The notes beneath the pieces were generated by a model. That model did no database searches, had not been told where the DNA came from, and saw only the letters and a list, made by a program, of their open reading frames with translations. From Hydrogenophaga sp. (GTDB lineage Bacteria; Pseudomonadota; Gammaproteobacteria; Burkholderiales; Burkholderiaceae_C): DNA of 64,000 nucleotides. Shown here piece by piece: positions 8,198-17,381 of the stretch (the stretch's first letter is position 1; every line of letters begins with the position of its first letter). The stretch covers positions 1 to 64,000 of the forward strand of contig NZ_JADMKB010000009.1 of NCBI RefSeq assembly GCF_018780075.1, read 5' to 3'. Both the position numbers and the translations under genes were made by a program.

Positions 8198-9511
8198 TCA
8201 GAAACCGATGGCATCGGCCATCAGTGCGTTGCGGTTGATCGAAATGGCGAGGTCGGTGATGGCGGTGGTGCGCGCCGCGAACTCGTCGTGGGTGGCGATG
8301 GCGTCGACCAGCGAGGCGGCCGAGTCGATCATGCCCAGTGCCGCCATCACCCCGCCCGCCACGGCGGCAGCGATACCGACCGCCGCAAGACCGATCTGGA
8401 ACGACCGGGCGCCCACGCTCAGCACGGTGTCACCCACGGCGGCCGACATCGCCTGACCGGCGTCCGAACCGCCCGCGATGGCCGATGCGACGCCGGCGGC
8501 CGCGGCGGCCACGTCGGCCTCGGCCAGCTTGACCATCACGTACAGCTGGTCGCGGTAGTCGTACAAGGCGCGCTCCAGCACGAAGGCGCCGATCGCGGCG
8601 TTGAAGTGCGCGTGTTCGGCCGCCGACAGGCCGGTCTCGCAGGCCAGCAGCGCGAACAGCTCGGTGTGGCTGGCGGCGATGACGCTGTCGTCGTAGCTGC
8701 TGGTGCCGCGCGTGTTCGCCGACTCGAAGGTGGGCGACGTGTCGCTCGCCGTGGCGTTGGCGCCGTCGAAGGCCTGCCCGTCGCCGTCGGCGTCCAGCAG
8801 GCCGGGCGCCGCGATCACGAACGCGGCCGGGCGGCGCACGCCACCCGCTGAGACGCCCAGCCGGCCGGTGGGGGCACTGGTCGGGTCCGAGGCGGTGTTG
8901 AGGGCCAGACACACGTCCACCTGACCGACCGACGCCTCACCGCCCAGCGGACACGGGGGCACGTTGGCGGCGTTGCAGGCGGTGTTCAGTGGTTCGAACG
9001 TGTCGCCCGACTCGGTCGCCCCGAGTTGGCCGGCGGCAGCCACCGGCAGCGGCGGCGCATTGCCGTTGGGCGCGTTGCCGTTCTGCGGGCGCGGGCTCGG
9101 CGTGCGCACGCGCAGCGGGTTCATGCGGTCGCGGCCCACCGCCAGGTCGCGGTCTTCGGCGGCGGTGGCCGAAGGCTCCCGGAACACGCCGTAGCGCAAA
9201 CGCCCGGCTTCGGGCCGGGGCAAGACCAGGGTCTGCCAGGGCAGGAAGCCCACCTGGCGCAGCCCGCCCGTGCCCGAGGTGCACGACTCGACGCCGTTGG
9301 CGTCGGCCGCCGGGCAAGGCAGGCGGTGCCGGGCGTGCAGGAACCCCGTCACCGACTGCTTGGCCTGTTGCTGCACGTCCAGCTGAAGGGCCGAGCTGCG
9401 TTGCCCGGCCGACTGCTGCCAGAACACCACCGCGCCCCAGAGCACCAGGCCCAGGGCCAGCAAGACCACCGACACCTCGACCAGCGTGTAACCCCGCGCG
9501 TGTTGCCTCAT
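8198..9511 (-). CDS. large minor-pilin-like protein
   Basis: 437 aa. It starts MRQHARG|YTLVEVSVV, a prepilin cleavage site with Glu at +5 and a membrane helix. About 35 residues after the helix comes RLPCPAADANGVESC, the two-cysteine motif shared with three other proteins of this cluster. The C-terminal half (about residues 280-430) is rich in Ala and Gly with small hydrophobic stretches. The ATG at 9511 overlaps the stop of the upstream gene by 4 nt, which fixes the start; the open frame extends further upstream but overlaps the neighbour. Its size, more than twice that of ordinary minor pilins, suggests a tip or adhesin-like subunit; that role is inference. Confidence 0.82.
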   Translation of the reverse strand: MRQHARGYTLVEVSVVLLALGLVLWGAVVFWQQSAGQRSSALQLDVQQQAKQSVTGFLHARHRLPCPAADANGVESCTSGTGGLRQVGFLPWQTLVLPRPEAGRLRYGVFREPSATAAEDRDLAVGRDRMNPLRVRTPSPRPQNGNAPNGNAPPLPVAAAGQLGATESGDTFEPLNTACNAANVPPCPLGGEASVGQVDVCLALNTASDPTSAPTGRLGVSAGGVRRPAAFVIAAPGLLDADGDGQAFDGANATASDTSPTFESANTRGTSSYDDSVIAASHTELFALLACETGLSAAEHAHFNAAIGAFVLERALYDYRDQLYVMVKLAEADVAAAAAGVASAIAGGSDAGQAMSAAVGDTVLSVGARSFQIGLAAVGIAAAVAGGVMAALGMIDSAASLVDAIATHDEFAARTTAITDLAISINRNALMADAIGF

Positions 9512-10710
9512 GGGTTGAGTCCTTTCCTGTCCAGCTCGACCCCGCGGGCGAGCGCATCGGCCAGCGTGTTGAACACCGTGGCGGCGTAGTCGCTGGTGGC
9601 CACCAGCTTGGCGCGGGCCTCCACCAGGGCCTCCTGCGCGTCCACCAGATCCTGCGCCGCGAGCACGGTTTCGGTGATGGCCACCGCCATGTTGACGGCG
9701 GCGATGACCACCGCGTAGACGGTCAGGCCTTCGGTGTTCGCGGCCGAGGCCAGCCCCACCAGGGTGCTGGTGGTGGCGATGGCCAGGCCCACGGCCGCCA
9801 TGGTGATGCCGGTCTCGGCGCCCGAGACGCCGTCTTCGGCGGTCGTGATGTCGAACGCCCGCAATGACCAGTATTCCTGCATCACCCGGGTCGTGTCGTA
9901 CTGGGCGAAGGCCACCTGCACCGCCGCCTGGGCCGCGCTCAGGCGCGCCACGCAACCGAGGCGCGCGGAGAGGTCGGCCGGGCCGACCGCCACCCCGATG
10001 TCGTCGTAGGTGGCGTCCTGCACGCGGCCCGGCAGGTCGTAGCGCCAGCTGCCCCCCGCACCCACCACGTTGTTGCCCTCGAACTGGCCGTTGAGCCCCG
10101 GGTGCACCACCGTGTAGGCCACGGGCAGTTCGGTCGCGATGTTGCCCGCCCGCAGCGTGCCGGCGGCCGCCGGGTTGTTGGCGTAGTCGCGCAACACCGC
10201 GCAGAGATCCAGCCCGTTGACCACGGAGCGCTGGGCCTGCGCAGCAAAGAGCTCGGCGGTCACCCGGCCCGCCGCCAGCACGGCGGCAGGCGCTGCGGCA
10301 TCGTCCACCGCCATCACCGGCACGCCGCTGAAGCTGATGTTGATGTCGCGGGCCACTGGCGTGACCCCCAGGTTGAACCCGCCGCCCCGGTTGACCCCGT
10401 AGTGCAGGGTGCCCAGCTCGCTGCTGAGCCCCAGGGTCCGCCAGGGCATGAACACCGCGGTGGCATCGCCGCAGTTTTCCACGCCGCCGGTGTCGGACGC
10501 GGCGCAGGGCAGGCGGCTGCGCGAGAGCACGAAGCCCTCGATGGCCGACTGCGTCTCGCCCACCTGGCGCCGGATGTCCTGCAGGTTCACGGGCTGCCGG
10601 GTGTCGGCGACCCAGCGCCAGAGCATCAGCCCGACGATGCCGAAGATCACCAGCACCACGCTCAGTTCCACCAGTGAAAAGCCGCCCTGGCGGCGCAGGC
10701 GGCGGCTCAT
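9508..10710 (-). CDS. large minor-pilin-like protein
   Basis: 400 aa. The N-terminus MSRRLRRQGG|FSLVELSVV is a canonical prepilin processing site with Glu at +5. The motif RLPCAASDTGGVENC follows the N-terminal helix, as in the neighbouring pilin-like proteins. The C-terminal region holds Ala/Val-rich segments, predicted helical, and a closing acidic stretch. It overlaps by 4 nt with the genes on both sides (ATGA at each end), so it is translated in a coupled series with them. Probably a pilus-incorporated minor subunit. Confidence 0.82.
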   Translation of the reverse strand: MSRRLRRQGGFSLVELSVVLVIFGIVGLMLWRWVADTRQPVNLQDIRRQVGETQSAIEGFVLSRSRLPCAASDTGGVENCGDATAVFMPWRTLGLSSELGTLHYGVNRGGGFNLGVTPVARDINISFSGVPVMAVDDAAAPAAVLAAGRVTAELFAAQAQRSVVNGLDLCAVLRDYANNPAAAGTLRAGNIATELPVAYTVVHPGLNGQFEGNNVVGAGGSWRYDLPGRVQDATYDDIGVAVGPADLSARLGCVARLSAAQAAVQVAFAQYDTTRVMQEYWSLRAFDITTAEDGVSGAETGITMAAVGLAIATTSTLVGLASAANTEGLTVYAVVIAAVNMAVAITETVLAAQDLVDAQEALVEARAKLVATSDYAATVFNTLADALARGVELDRKGLNP

Positions 10711-12938
10711 CGTGTGCCTCCCTTGATGTCGGTGTTCACCAGAATGTCCCCCGCGGCGGCCGGCGACCAGGGCGTGACCCCCGAGCCGGTGACGGTGCAG
10801 GACGGCGGGTTCTGGGACTGCGCCAGCACATCGTCGTACAGGTCCTGGGCGCGTGTGACCCGGTCCCCTGCGCTGTTCAACTCGGCCTGAATGCCATCGA
10901 TCTCGCTCTGGATCGTGTAGGGACTGACAAACCGGCTGGTGGTCTGGGGCTGCACCGAGCCGGTGTTGCCCGAGGCACCGAGCAAGGCGGTCATGGCGGC
11001 CTGCACGGCCGGCGCGGTGTTCACCGACCCGTTGGGGCAGGGGTTGACCAGCGCAGGGTTGCAGGCCACGAAGGCGTTCAGGGGACCAAAGGAATACTGG
11101 GTCACGTTGACGATGTTGGAGTAGGTGGTCTGGTACTGGTTGCGGGCCGCCGTGAGCGCCGGCCCGGCCAGCGCCAACGCGGTCTGGGCAGCGGCCAGGT
11201 TGGCGCTGGCGGTGTCCCGCTCGGTGATGGCGTTGTTTCTTTCGTTGTTCAAGGTCGTGAGGTCTTGAAGCAGCAACAGCTCGCCAGACTTTTCGGTTCG
11301 GGTGGCGATCAGCGCGTCGCGGGCCACGGGATCGGTCGTTGCCGCGATCTGCGTGTCGAGCGCGGTGATTTCGGCCTGCAGCACCGGAATGCGGGTCGTG
11401 CGGGTCGCCAGCATGGCGTCGTAGTCGGCCACCGTGGCAGACCAGTTGGTCACCAGGGTCTGGTAGTTGTTCACATCGGCGGCGGCCTCGTCGTAGGCCC
11501 GCTGCCGGGCCACGTAGTCGCCCGCCGCGGCGATCAGGGGCGGCACCCGGTCGTCGATCTGCGCACTGCCCGTGCCGTTGCGGATCGCCGCATACAGGCT
11601 GTTGATCGCGTTGGTCCTTGCGGTGTTGGCGGTCGCGAGCCGGGCCTGAGCGTTCGCGAGATCGGTCTGGAGCTGCGCCAGGTCGGCCACGGCATCGTCT
11701 CGGTCGGCCTGTGCCCTGGCGAGGGCGTCGGCCACGTTCGGCACCGGGCAGGCCACCGACGAAGGCGGGCGGCTGTTGTCGGCCAGCACCAGGGCATTGC
11801 CCGCCAGCGCTGCGGCGGTCACGTTGAGGGCGATGGAGGCGATGTTGAAGCCGGTGGTGATGCCGGCCGCCACCGCCCCGCCGATGTGCGGCCCGATGGC
11901 GGCACAGGCGTTCACCGCCAGGCCCAGCGAGGCGCCACACAGGGCCGCGTCGGCGGCGGCGTTGCCCGCGTCCGAGGCAGCCTCGACGATGGACGCCGTG
12001 AGTTCCACCGCCGTGATCGCCGCGCCCAGGGCCGCGAAAATCACGGCCCGCTCGGCGGCGTCGATGTTGTCTTCCCGCATCTGATCGACCTGGTCGACCA
12101 CGTCCAGACCGAGCGCCAGCGAGTCGATGGACTGCGCCAGCGGCTGACAGCTGAACGCCGCCTGCAGGCTGGTGAACGAGCGCTCCAGCACCAGGTCGTC
12201 GTAGCCGCCCAGCAGCGGCGAGCGGTTGGGGTCGTCGAAGGCGTTGACGGCGTCGGGGTTCACGCCGTCGAACAGCGACCCGTCGCCGTCTTCGTCGGCC
12301 AGGCCGGGGTGCACCAGCGCGTAGGCCACGGGCCGCTCGGGCGACGAGGTCACGTGCGCCAGGGCGGTGGAAAACGTGGCGCCGGTGCCTTCGCCCAGGC
12401 GCTGGCACAGGTCGGGCAGCGTCAGGATGTCGGCCTGGTAGGTGCCCCCGCTGGCGGTGGTGTCGCGCATGGCGGCGAAGGTCGGCACCGCGTCGTCGTA
12501 TTCCAGCGGTCGCCAGCTGTCGCTCAGCATGGCCAGGTCGATGTCGGTGGTGCCGCGCTGCACGAGGTAGTGCAGCTGCCCGATGGCCACGCCCGGGTCG
12601 GCGCCGGCCAGGCGCAGCGTGGTCGACGGCAGCCAGCCCTTTTGCGCATTGGCGCCGCAGTCTTCCGAGCCGTCGCGGTCGGTGTCGGGGCACGGCAGGC
12701 GGCGCATGACGGTGGCGAAGGTGATCACCGCCTGGTCTGCCTGCGACAGGGTCGATTTTTCGGTGCGCGCGGTCTGCAGGGCGGTGCGCTCGCGCCAGCC
12801 CAGGTAACCGGCGAGCACCATGCCCGAGAGCACGAACACGAACAGCAGCACCTCCAGCAGGCCCAGACCTCGCTGCGCCTGCCGACCCATGTGGCGGGCG
12901 CTCCGACCCCGACCCTGCGCGACGTTGATGGACATCAT
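10707..12938 (-). CDS. 743-aa pilin-like protein with long coiled-coil region
   Basis: The N-terminus (MMSINVAQGRG, then QRG|LGLLEVLLFVF) looks like a prepilin leader with Glu at +5, though Leu replaces the usual Phe at +1. RLPCPDTDRDGSEDC, the cluster's two-cysteine motif, follows the helix. Residues about 270-380 contain Ala/Gly-rich segments. From about residue 390 to 590 there is a long stretch of heptad-like, Ala-, Asp- and Gln-rich sequence (for example ARAQADRDDAVADLAQLQT) that should form a coiled coil. The extreme C-terminus holds several Cys residues. At 743 aa it is far larger than any ordinary pilin. It overlaps its neighbours by 4 nt at both ends, which supports the ATG at 12938. 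Confidence 0.8.
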   Translation of the reverse strand: MMSINVAQGRGRSARHMGRQAQRGLGLLEVLLFVFVLSGMVLAGYLGWRERTALQTARTEKSTLSQADQAVITFATVMRRLPCPDTDRDGSEDCGANAQKGWLPSTTLRLAGADPGVAIGQLHYLVQRGTTDIDLAMLSDSWRPLEYDDAVPTFAAMRDTTASGGTYQADILTLPDLCQRLGEGTGATFSTALAHVTSSPERPVAYALVHPGLADEDGDGSLFDGVNPDAVNAFDDPNRSPLLGGYDDLVLERSFTSLQAAFSCQPLAQSIDSLALGLDVVDQVDQMREDNIDAAERAVIFAALGAAITAVELTASIVEAASDAGNAAADAALCGASLGLAVNACAAIGPHIGGAVAAGITTGFNIASIALNVTAAALAGNALVLADNSRPPSSVACPVPNVADALARAQADRDDAVADLAQLQTDLANAQARLATANTARTNAINSLYAAIRNGTGSAQIDDRVPPLIAAAGDYVARQRAYDEAAADVNNYQTLVTNWSATVADYDAMLATRTTRIPVLQAEITALDTQIAATTDPVARDALIATRTEKSGELLLLQDLTTLNNERNNAITERDTASANLAAAQTALALAGPALTAARNQYQTTYSNIVNVTQYSFGPLNAFVACNPALVNPCPNGSVNTAPAVQAAMTALLGASGNTGSVQPQTTSRFVSPYTIQSEIDGIQAELNSAGDRVTRAQDLYDDVLAQSQNPPSCTVTGSGVTPWSPAAAGDILVNTDIKGGTR

Positions 12939-14206
12939 CCGCCCCCTCCGAGCGACTGGTTCACCGACTGGCGCACCAGGTCGTAGATGGGCAGCAACAG
13001 GGCCACGATCATGAAGATGAACAGACCGCCGGCCAGCAGGATCAGGGCCGGCTTGATGATCTCGCTGAGCGTGCTGACCACCACGTCCAGCCGCTTGCGG
13101 TACTCCTGCGCCAGACGGTCCAGCTGCTTGTCCAGCGAACCCGACTCTTCGCCCACGGCAATCATGCGCACCGCCATGGCCGGGAACCCGCCGACGCGGC
13201 GCATCGACGCGCCCACGCCCTCGCCCCGCGCCACGCCGTCGCGCACCTTGAGCAGGCGCTCGCGGTAGTAGTAGTCGGTGGTGGCACGCGACAGGATGTC
13301 CAGGCTGGTCATGAAGTCCAGGCCGGCGCGCACCAGCAGGGCCAGGTGCTCGCTGATGAAGGCCATGCCCGACGAGGTGGCCAGCGTGCGCGCGATCGGC
13401 AGCTGGTGCACCAGCTCGTGGATGCCGCGTCGAAACCTGGGGAAGTACCGGTAGGCCCAGACCACAACCGCGATCACCAGGACCACGGCAAGCAGGAACA
13501 GCAACAGGTACTGCACCAGCACGTCGGACACCGCGATCAGCCACTGGGTGAGCGGCGGCAGCTTGGCCTGCAGCTGCTTGAAGAGCGCCGCCAGGTTGGG
13601 CACGACGTAATAGAGCCAGAAGAAGCCCACGCCCAGCACCGTGGCGAACACGAACATCGGGTAGATCAGGGCCGTGCGGATGTCGCGCCGGATGTCGATC
13701 AGGCGCTCGACGTGCGACGCCGACTCCAGCAGCATCCGGGAGAGCTCGCCCGACTGGTCACCGATCTCGGACAGGTTGCGCACGGTTTCGGGGAACACGT
13801 CGGGGTGGCGGTCGAACGACTGGGGCATGCGCATGCCCGACGACAGGTCGAGGTGCACCCGGGTCGCGATGTCGGACACGCCGCTCGAACCCGAGTCGTC
13901 TTCGACCAGGGTCTTGAGCGCGTCCATCATGGGCACGCCCGCCTCCAGCATGATGCCCATGTCGCGCAGAAAGCCCGCGAGGTCCTGCGTCCGGATCTGC
14001 TTGCGGAACATGCGCAAGCGGAACTCGTTGAGCGCGTTGAGCCACTCCGGCAGACGGAGCAGGTGCAGGACCGTGCCATCGGTGCGCTGCTCCAGGCGCA
14101 GGCGCACCGAGTGGTCGCGCTCGACCAGCAGCCGCAGGAAGCCGGATTCGACCTTCCCGTGCGGCAGCAGCACGCGGTAGAAATAGGTGCGCAAACCGAT
14201 GCTCAT
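12935..14206 (-). CDS. mshG: type II secretion F / MshG / PilC-like inner-membrane platform protein
   Basis: 423 aa, the usual size for the GspF/PilC family. It contains two copies of the T2SSF domain, the first beginning near DLAGFLRDMGIMLEAGVPMMDAL and the second near FISEHLALLVRAGLDFMTSLDIL, with three membrane segments (around residues 185-210, 225-250 and 395-420). The protein forms the inner-membrane platform that contacts the assembly ATPase. It begins 3 nt after the stop of the ATPase gene and its stop overlaps the next start. The symbol is by analogy with MSHA clusters; pilC-type naming would also fit. Confidence 0.9.
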   Translation of the reverse strand: MSIGLRTYFYRVLLPHGKVESGFLRLLVERDHSVRLRLEQRTDGTVLHLLRLPEWLNALNEFRLRMFRKQIRTQDLAGFLRDMGIMLEAGVPMMDALKTLVEDDSGSSGVSDIATRVHLDLSSGMRMPQSFDRHPDVFPETVRNLSEIGDQSGELSRMLLESASHVERLIDIRRDIRTALIYPMFVFATVLGVGFFWLYYVVPNLAALFKQLQAKLPPLTQWLIAVSDVLVQYLLLFLLAVVLVIAVVVWAYRYFPRFRRGIHELVHQLPIARTLATSSGMAFISEHLALLVRAGLDFMTSLDILSRATTDYYYRERLLKVRDGVARGEGVGASMRRVGGFPAMAVRMIAVGEESGSLDKQLDRLAQEYRKRLDVVVSTLSEIIKPALILLAGGLFIFMIVALLLPIYDLVRQSVNQSLGGGG

Positions 14207-14209
14207 GGA

Positions 14210-15883
14210 TCAGTCCCAGCCAATGGCGCGTCGGATTTCTTCGAGCGTGGTCTCGCCCGCCAGCACGCGGTGACGGGCCAGGCGCGACATGGGTTTGAGC
14301 CCGCCCGCCTCGGCCAGCTCGCGCAGCCGGGCGCGGGGCGCCTCGGCCATGATCGCGTCGGCCAGCTCGCGGTGCACGGTGAGCACCTCGTAGACCGGCA
14401 GGCGGCCCCGGTAGCCGGTGCCACGGCAGCTCGGGCAGCCCACGCCATGGAACAGCGTGGGCGTGTCCTGCACACCGAGCCAGGCGCGTTCTTCGTCGGT
14501 GGCCGGCCGGCCGGTGCGGCAGTGCGGGCAGACGCGGCGCACCAGGCGCTGGTTGATGACGGCGACCAGGTTCTCCGCCACGGTCTCGGCGTCCACGCCC
14601 AGCAGGCGCAGGCGCGGCACCACGCCAAAGATGCCACCGACGTGCAGCGTGGACAGCACCAGGTGACCGGTGGACGCGGCGTCGAGCGCGGCCCGCGCGG
14701 TTTCGGCGTCGCGCACCTCGCCGACCAGGATGATGTCGGGGTCGTGGCGCAGGAAGTGGCGCATGGCGCTGGCGAAGTCGTAGCCGGCGCGGCGGTTCAC
14801 CTCGGTCTGGCAGGCCACGGGCACGCGGTGCTCCACCGGGTCTTCCACCGTCAGCACGTTGCGCTCCACCAGCGGCTGCACCCGCAGCGCGGCGTGCAGC
14901 GTGGTGCTCTTGCCCGAGCCGGTGGGACCGGTGATGAGGATCAGGCCGTGCGGGCGCGCAAACGAGCGCTCCATCTCGGCCACGTCTTCTTCCAGGAAAC
15001 CCAGGTCCTGCAGGCGGTCGAGGTCGCTGCGCTCGGGCAGCAGGCGCAGGGCCATGCGTTCGCCGAACTCGGAGATCATGGTCGACACCCTGATGGTGTA
15101 GAGCGAGTCCATCAGGCTCACGGCGAAGCTGCCGTCCTGCGGCAGCCGCTGCTCGCTGGCGTCCATGTCGGCCTTGAGCTTGATGAAGGCCACCAGGCGG
15201 TCCATGGTCACCGGCATGGCGAACATGGGGCGCAACACGCCGTCGATGCGCATGAGCACGGTGCGGCTGTGGGCCGTGGGCGCGATGTGCACGTCGGTGG
15301 CGCGTTCACGCACCGCCGTGTGCAGGATCAGCTCCATCAGCCGTTCCGGGCTGTAGGCGTGGTCGCGGTCGTCGCTCAGGCGGCGGATCTCGGACTCGAT
15401 CAGCTTCTCGGTCGGGTTTTCCTTGAAATAGAAGTGCTGGTGGATCGCGTCGGTGACCGCGAAAAAATCACCCTGCCAGAACAGCACCTCCTGCCCCACC
15501 CGGCGCTGCACCAGCGCGGCCACGGTCTCGGGCTCGGCGTCGCCCAGCAGCACGCGGATCTTGTCGCCCTCGCGGCCGACCGGCAGGAAGTTGTGGGTGA
15601 GGCACAGGTTGCGGTTGAAGGCCGCCGTCACCTCGGGCTCCACCGTGGGCACCTCCCTGAATTCGAGCCCGCGGTGGATGGCCAGGTGGCGCGCCAGGTC
15701 TTTCGCACTGAGGAACCCCAGCTCGACCAGCATGCGCCCGAGCTTCTGCCCCTCGACCACCTGCTTCTGCAGCACGTAGTCGATCGCCACCTGACTGACC
15801 AGCCCGCTGGCCACGAGCATGTCGCCAAGGCGGCGATGCCCCACGCCCTGGGGGCTGTCTCCGCCCTCACCGTTCTTGAACAT
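14210..15883 (-). CDS. mshE: GspE/PilB/MshE-type pilus assembly ATPase
   Basis: 557 aa. An N-terminal MshEN-like domain (about residues 15-150) precedes the ATPase core. Walker A is GPTGSGKSTT (about residue 319), the Asp box is in VEDPVEHRV, Walker B is IILVGEVRDAET, and a tetracysteine zinc site is formed by CPHC and CPSC (about 445-487). It powers pilin polymerisation in the cytoplasm. A strong Shine-Dalgarno (GGAGAGG) precedes the ATG at 15883. The start overlaps the end of the upstream AAA gene by 17 nt. There is no PilT-type retraction ATPase in the window, in line with an MSHA-type system. Confidence 0.95.
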   Translation of the reverse strand: MFKNGEGGDSPQGVGHRRLGDMLVASGLVSQVAIDYVLQKQVVEGQKLGRMLVELGFLSAKDLARHLAIHRGLEFREVPTVEPEVTAAFNRNLCLTHNFLPVGREGDKIRVLLGDAEPETVAALVQRRVGQEVLFWQGDFFAVTDAIHQHFYFKENPTEKLIESEIRRLSDDRDHAYSPERLMELILHTAVRERATDVHIAPTAHSRTVLMRIDGVLRPMFAMPVTMDRLVAFIKLKADMDASEQRLPQDGSFAVSLMDSLYTIRVSTMISEFGERMALRLLPERSDLDRLQDLGFLEEDVAEMERSFARPHGLILITGPTGSGKSTTLHAALRVQPLVERNVLTVEDPVEHRVPVACQTEVNRRAGYDFASAMRHFLRHDPDIILVGEVRDAETARAALDAASTGHLVLSTLHVGGIFGVVPRLRLLGVDAETVAENLVAVINQRLVRRVCPHCRTGRPATDEERAWLGVQDTPTLFHGVGCPSCRGTGYRGRLPVYEVLTVHRELADAIMAEAPRARLRELAEAGGLKPMSRLARHRVLAGETTLEEIRRAIGWD

Positions 15884-17381
15884 AAAACCTCTCCAAAATC
15901 AATCCGCTCAGGGCATCCACGTTGCCGGTGGGCTCCAGGCCGACGCCGGTCTGAAACTGCTGCAAGGCCCGTTGACTCTTGGCCCCCCACACGCCGTCCA
16001 CCGCCTGCGGGAGCAGGCTGCCGTAGTGGCTGAGGGCGATCTGTATCTGTGCCGTGGCCAGGCGCTGGTCCATGGCGTAACCGTTGGGCACCGCGCCCCA
16101 GGTCAGCCAGGTCTGGCCCTGCCGCACCTCGGTGCAGGCATCGTCCAGCCGGGCCAGCCGCTCGCCCAGCAGACGCTGGGTGAGTTCGCTCAGGGGCTGG
16201 CTGACCTGCTGGTGCCCGCTGGGCCAGGCGACCTTGGGGTCACAGCCCGCGCTGGCCGGTCGGTCCGCGGCGAGCGGTGTGGCCACAGCGCCCTTGTCTG
16301 CGGGTGAGGCGACGACGGTTTCAGTGGCGGGCGCGGGCAAGGTCTGGGGCGGCTGAGCGGTCGCCACCGACGGGCCCGCCACGGTGACGGCGGGCACCGC
16401 GGCCAAAGCCACCGGCGCGACCGACCGTCCGTTGAACAGGACCACCGCCGCGACCACGCCGGCCAGGGTCAGGCCCGATCCGATCCAGGCCACGGGCACA
16501 CCGCGAGGCGCTGTGGTTACGGGCGCGGCCACCGGGGCGGCAACGCCCGTCGTGGGCCCGAGATCGACCCTGCTGTCTTCGATCGCCTGGCGCATCAGCG
16601 GCAGGTCGATGACGTTGCCGTTCTTCGCCGCCAGGCCATAGAGGCAGCGGTCGAGGATCACGTGGATCTGGCGCGGCACGCCCTGGGTCTCTTTCCAGAG
16701 CAGCTGGCAGGCGTCGGCCTGCAGCACCAGCGTGCCGTCGTTGCCCGCCGAGTCGAAACGGAACTTCACGTAGTCCGCGATCTCGGTGCTGTTCAGGCCG
16801 TGCAGGCGCGAGTGTTTGGCGACCCGGCTGCGCAGCTGGCGCAGGCTGTGCTGCGACAGCATCTCCTCCAGCTCGGGCTGCCCGGCGAGCAGGATCTGCA
16901 ACAGCTTTTCCTGATCGGTCTCCAGGTTGCACAGCAGGCGGATCAGCTCCAGCGAACTGGCCGAGAGGTTCTGCGCATCGTCAATGATGAGCAGGCAGGT
17001 CTTGCCTTCGCGGTGGTGGTCGAGCAGGAACTGGTTGAGCGTGGCGATGTCGGCCGACATCGTGCCGGCGCTCTGCAGACCGAAGTCCTGGAGGATCGCT
17101 GCGAGCAGCTCCTGCCCCTGCAGGAAGGTGTTGAACACCAACGCGGACACCACGTTCTTGCCCAGCAGCTCGGCCATCAGGCGGCGCACCAGCGTGCTCT
17201 TGCCCATGCCGACCTCGGCCGTGAGCAGGCAGAAACCCTTGCGCGATTCGATGCAGTGGGCCAGCTCGACGAACTGCTCTTCCAGGTGGGCGGTCAGGAA
17301 GTAGCTGCCCGCGTCGGGTGTGTAGGGGAACGGGTTGCGCACGAGTCCCAGCGTGGCCAGGTGGCTGTTGCGGGTGCTCAT
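15867..17381 (-). CDS. ExeA/GspA/MshM-like AAA ATPase with peptidoglycan-binding domain
   Basis: 504 aa. The N-terminal AAA domain has Walker A AEVGMGKST (about residue 57) and Walker B LLIIDDAQN (about 130). A single membrane helix follows (about 297-318), then a periplasmic Ala/Pro/Val-rich linker and a C-terminal peptidoglycan_binding_1 domain with VDGVWGAKSQRALQQFQ (about 460-480). This architecture is that of ExeA/GspA, which helps the secretin pass the peptidoglycan layer; MshM has the same ATPase domain. It overlaps the TPR gene upstream by 4 nt. Confidence 0.9.
   Translation of the reverse strand: MSTRNSHLATLGLVRNPFPYTPDAGSYFLTAHLEEQFVELAHCIESRKGFCLLTAEVGMGKSTLVRRLMAELLGKNVVSALVFNTFLQGQELLAAILQDFGLQSAGTMSADIATLNQFLLDHHREGKTCLLIIDDAQNLSASSLELIRLLCNLETDQEKLLQILLAGQPELEEMLSQHSLRQLRSRVAKHSRLHGLNSTEIADYVKFRFDSAGNDGTLVLQADACQLLWKETQGVPRQIHVILDRCLYGLAAKNGNVIDLPLMRQAIEDSRVDLGPTTGVAAPVAAPVTTAPRGVPVAWIGSGLTLAGVVAAVVLFNGRSVAPVALAAVPAVTVAGPSVATAQPPQTLPAPATETVVASPADKGAVATPLAADRPASAGCDPKVAWPSGHQQVSQPLSELTQRLLGERLARLDDACTEVRQGQTWLTWGAVPNGYAMDQRLATAQIQIALSHYGSLLPQAVDGVWGAKSQRALQQFQTGVGLEPTGNVDALSGLILERFYVQER

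Noticed and set aside
9512..12693. Very long frames extending the pilin-like genes upstream of their ATGs
   Set aside because: The upstream parts overlap the preceding genes fully and read as Arg/Gly/His-rich nonsense; 4-nt overlaps and prepilin leaders fix the true starts.
13346..16033. 895-codon plus-strand open frame opposite mshG and mshE
   Set aside because: Low-complexity His/Gln/Arg composition, no motif, and both opposing genes are clear family members.
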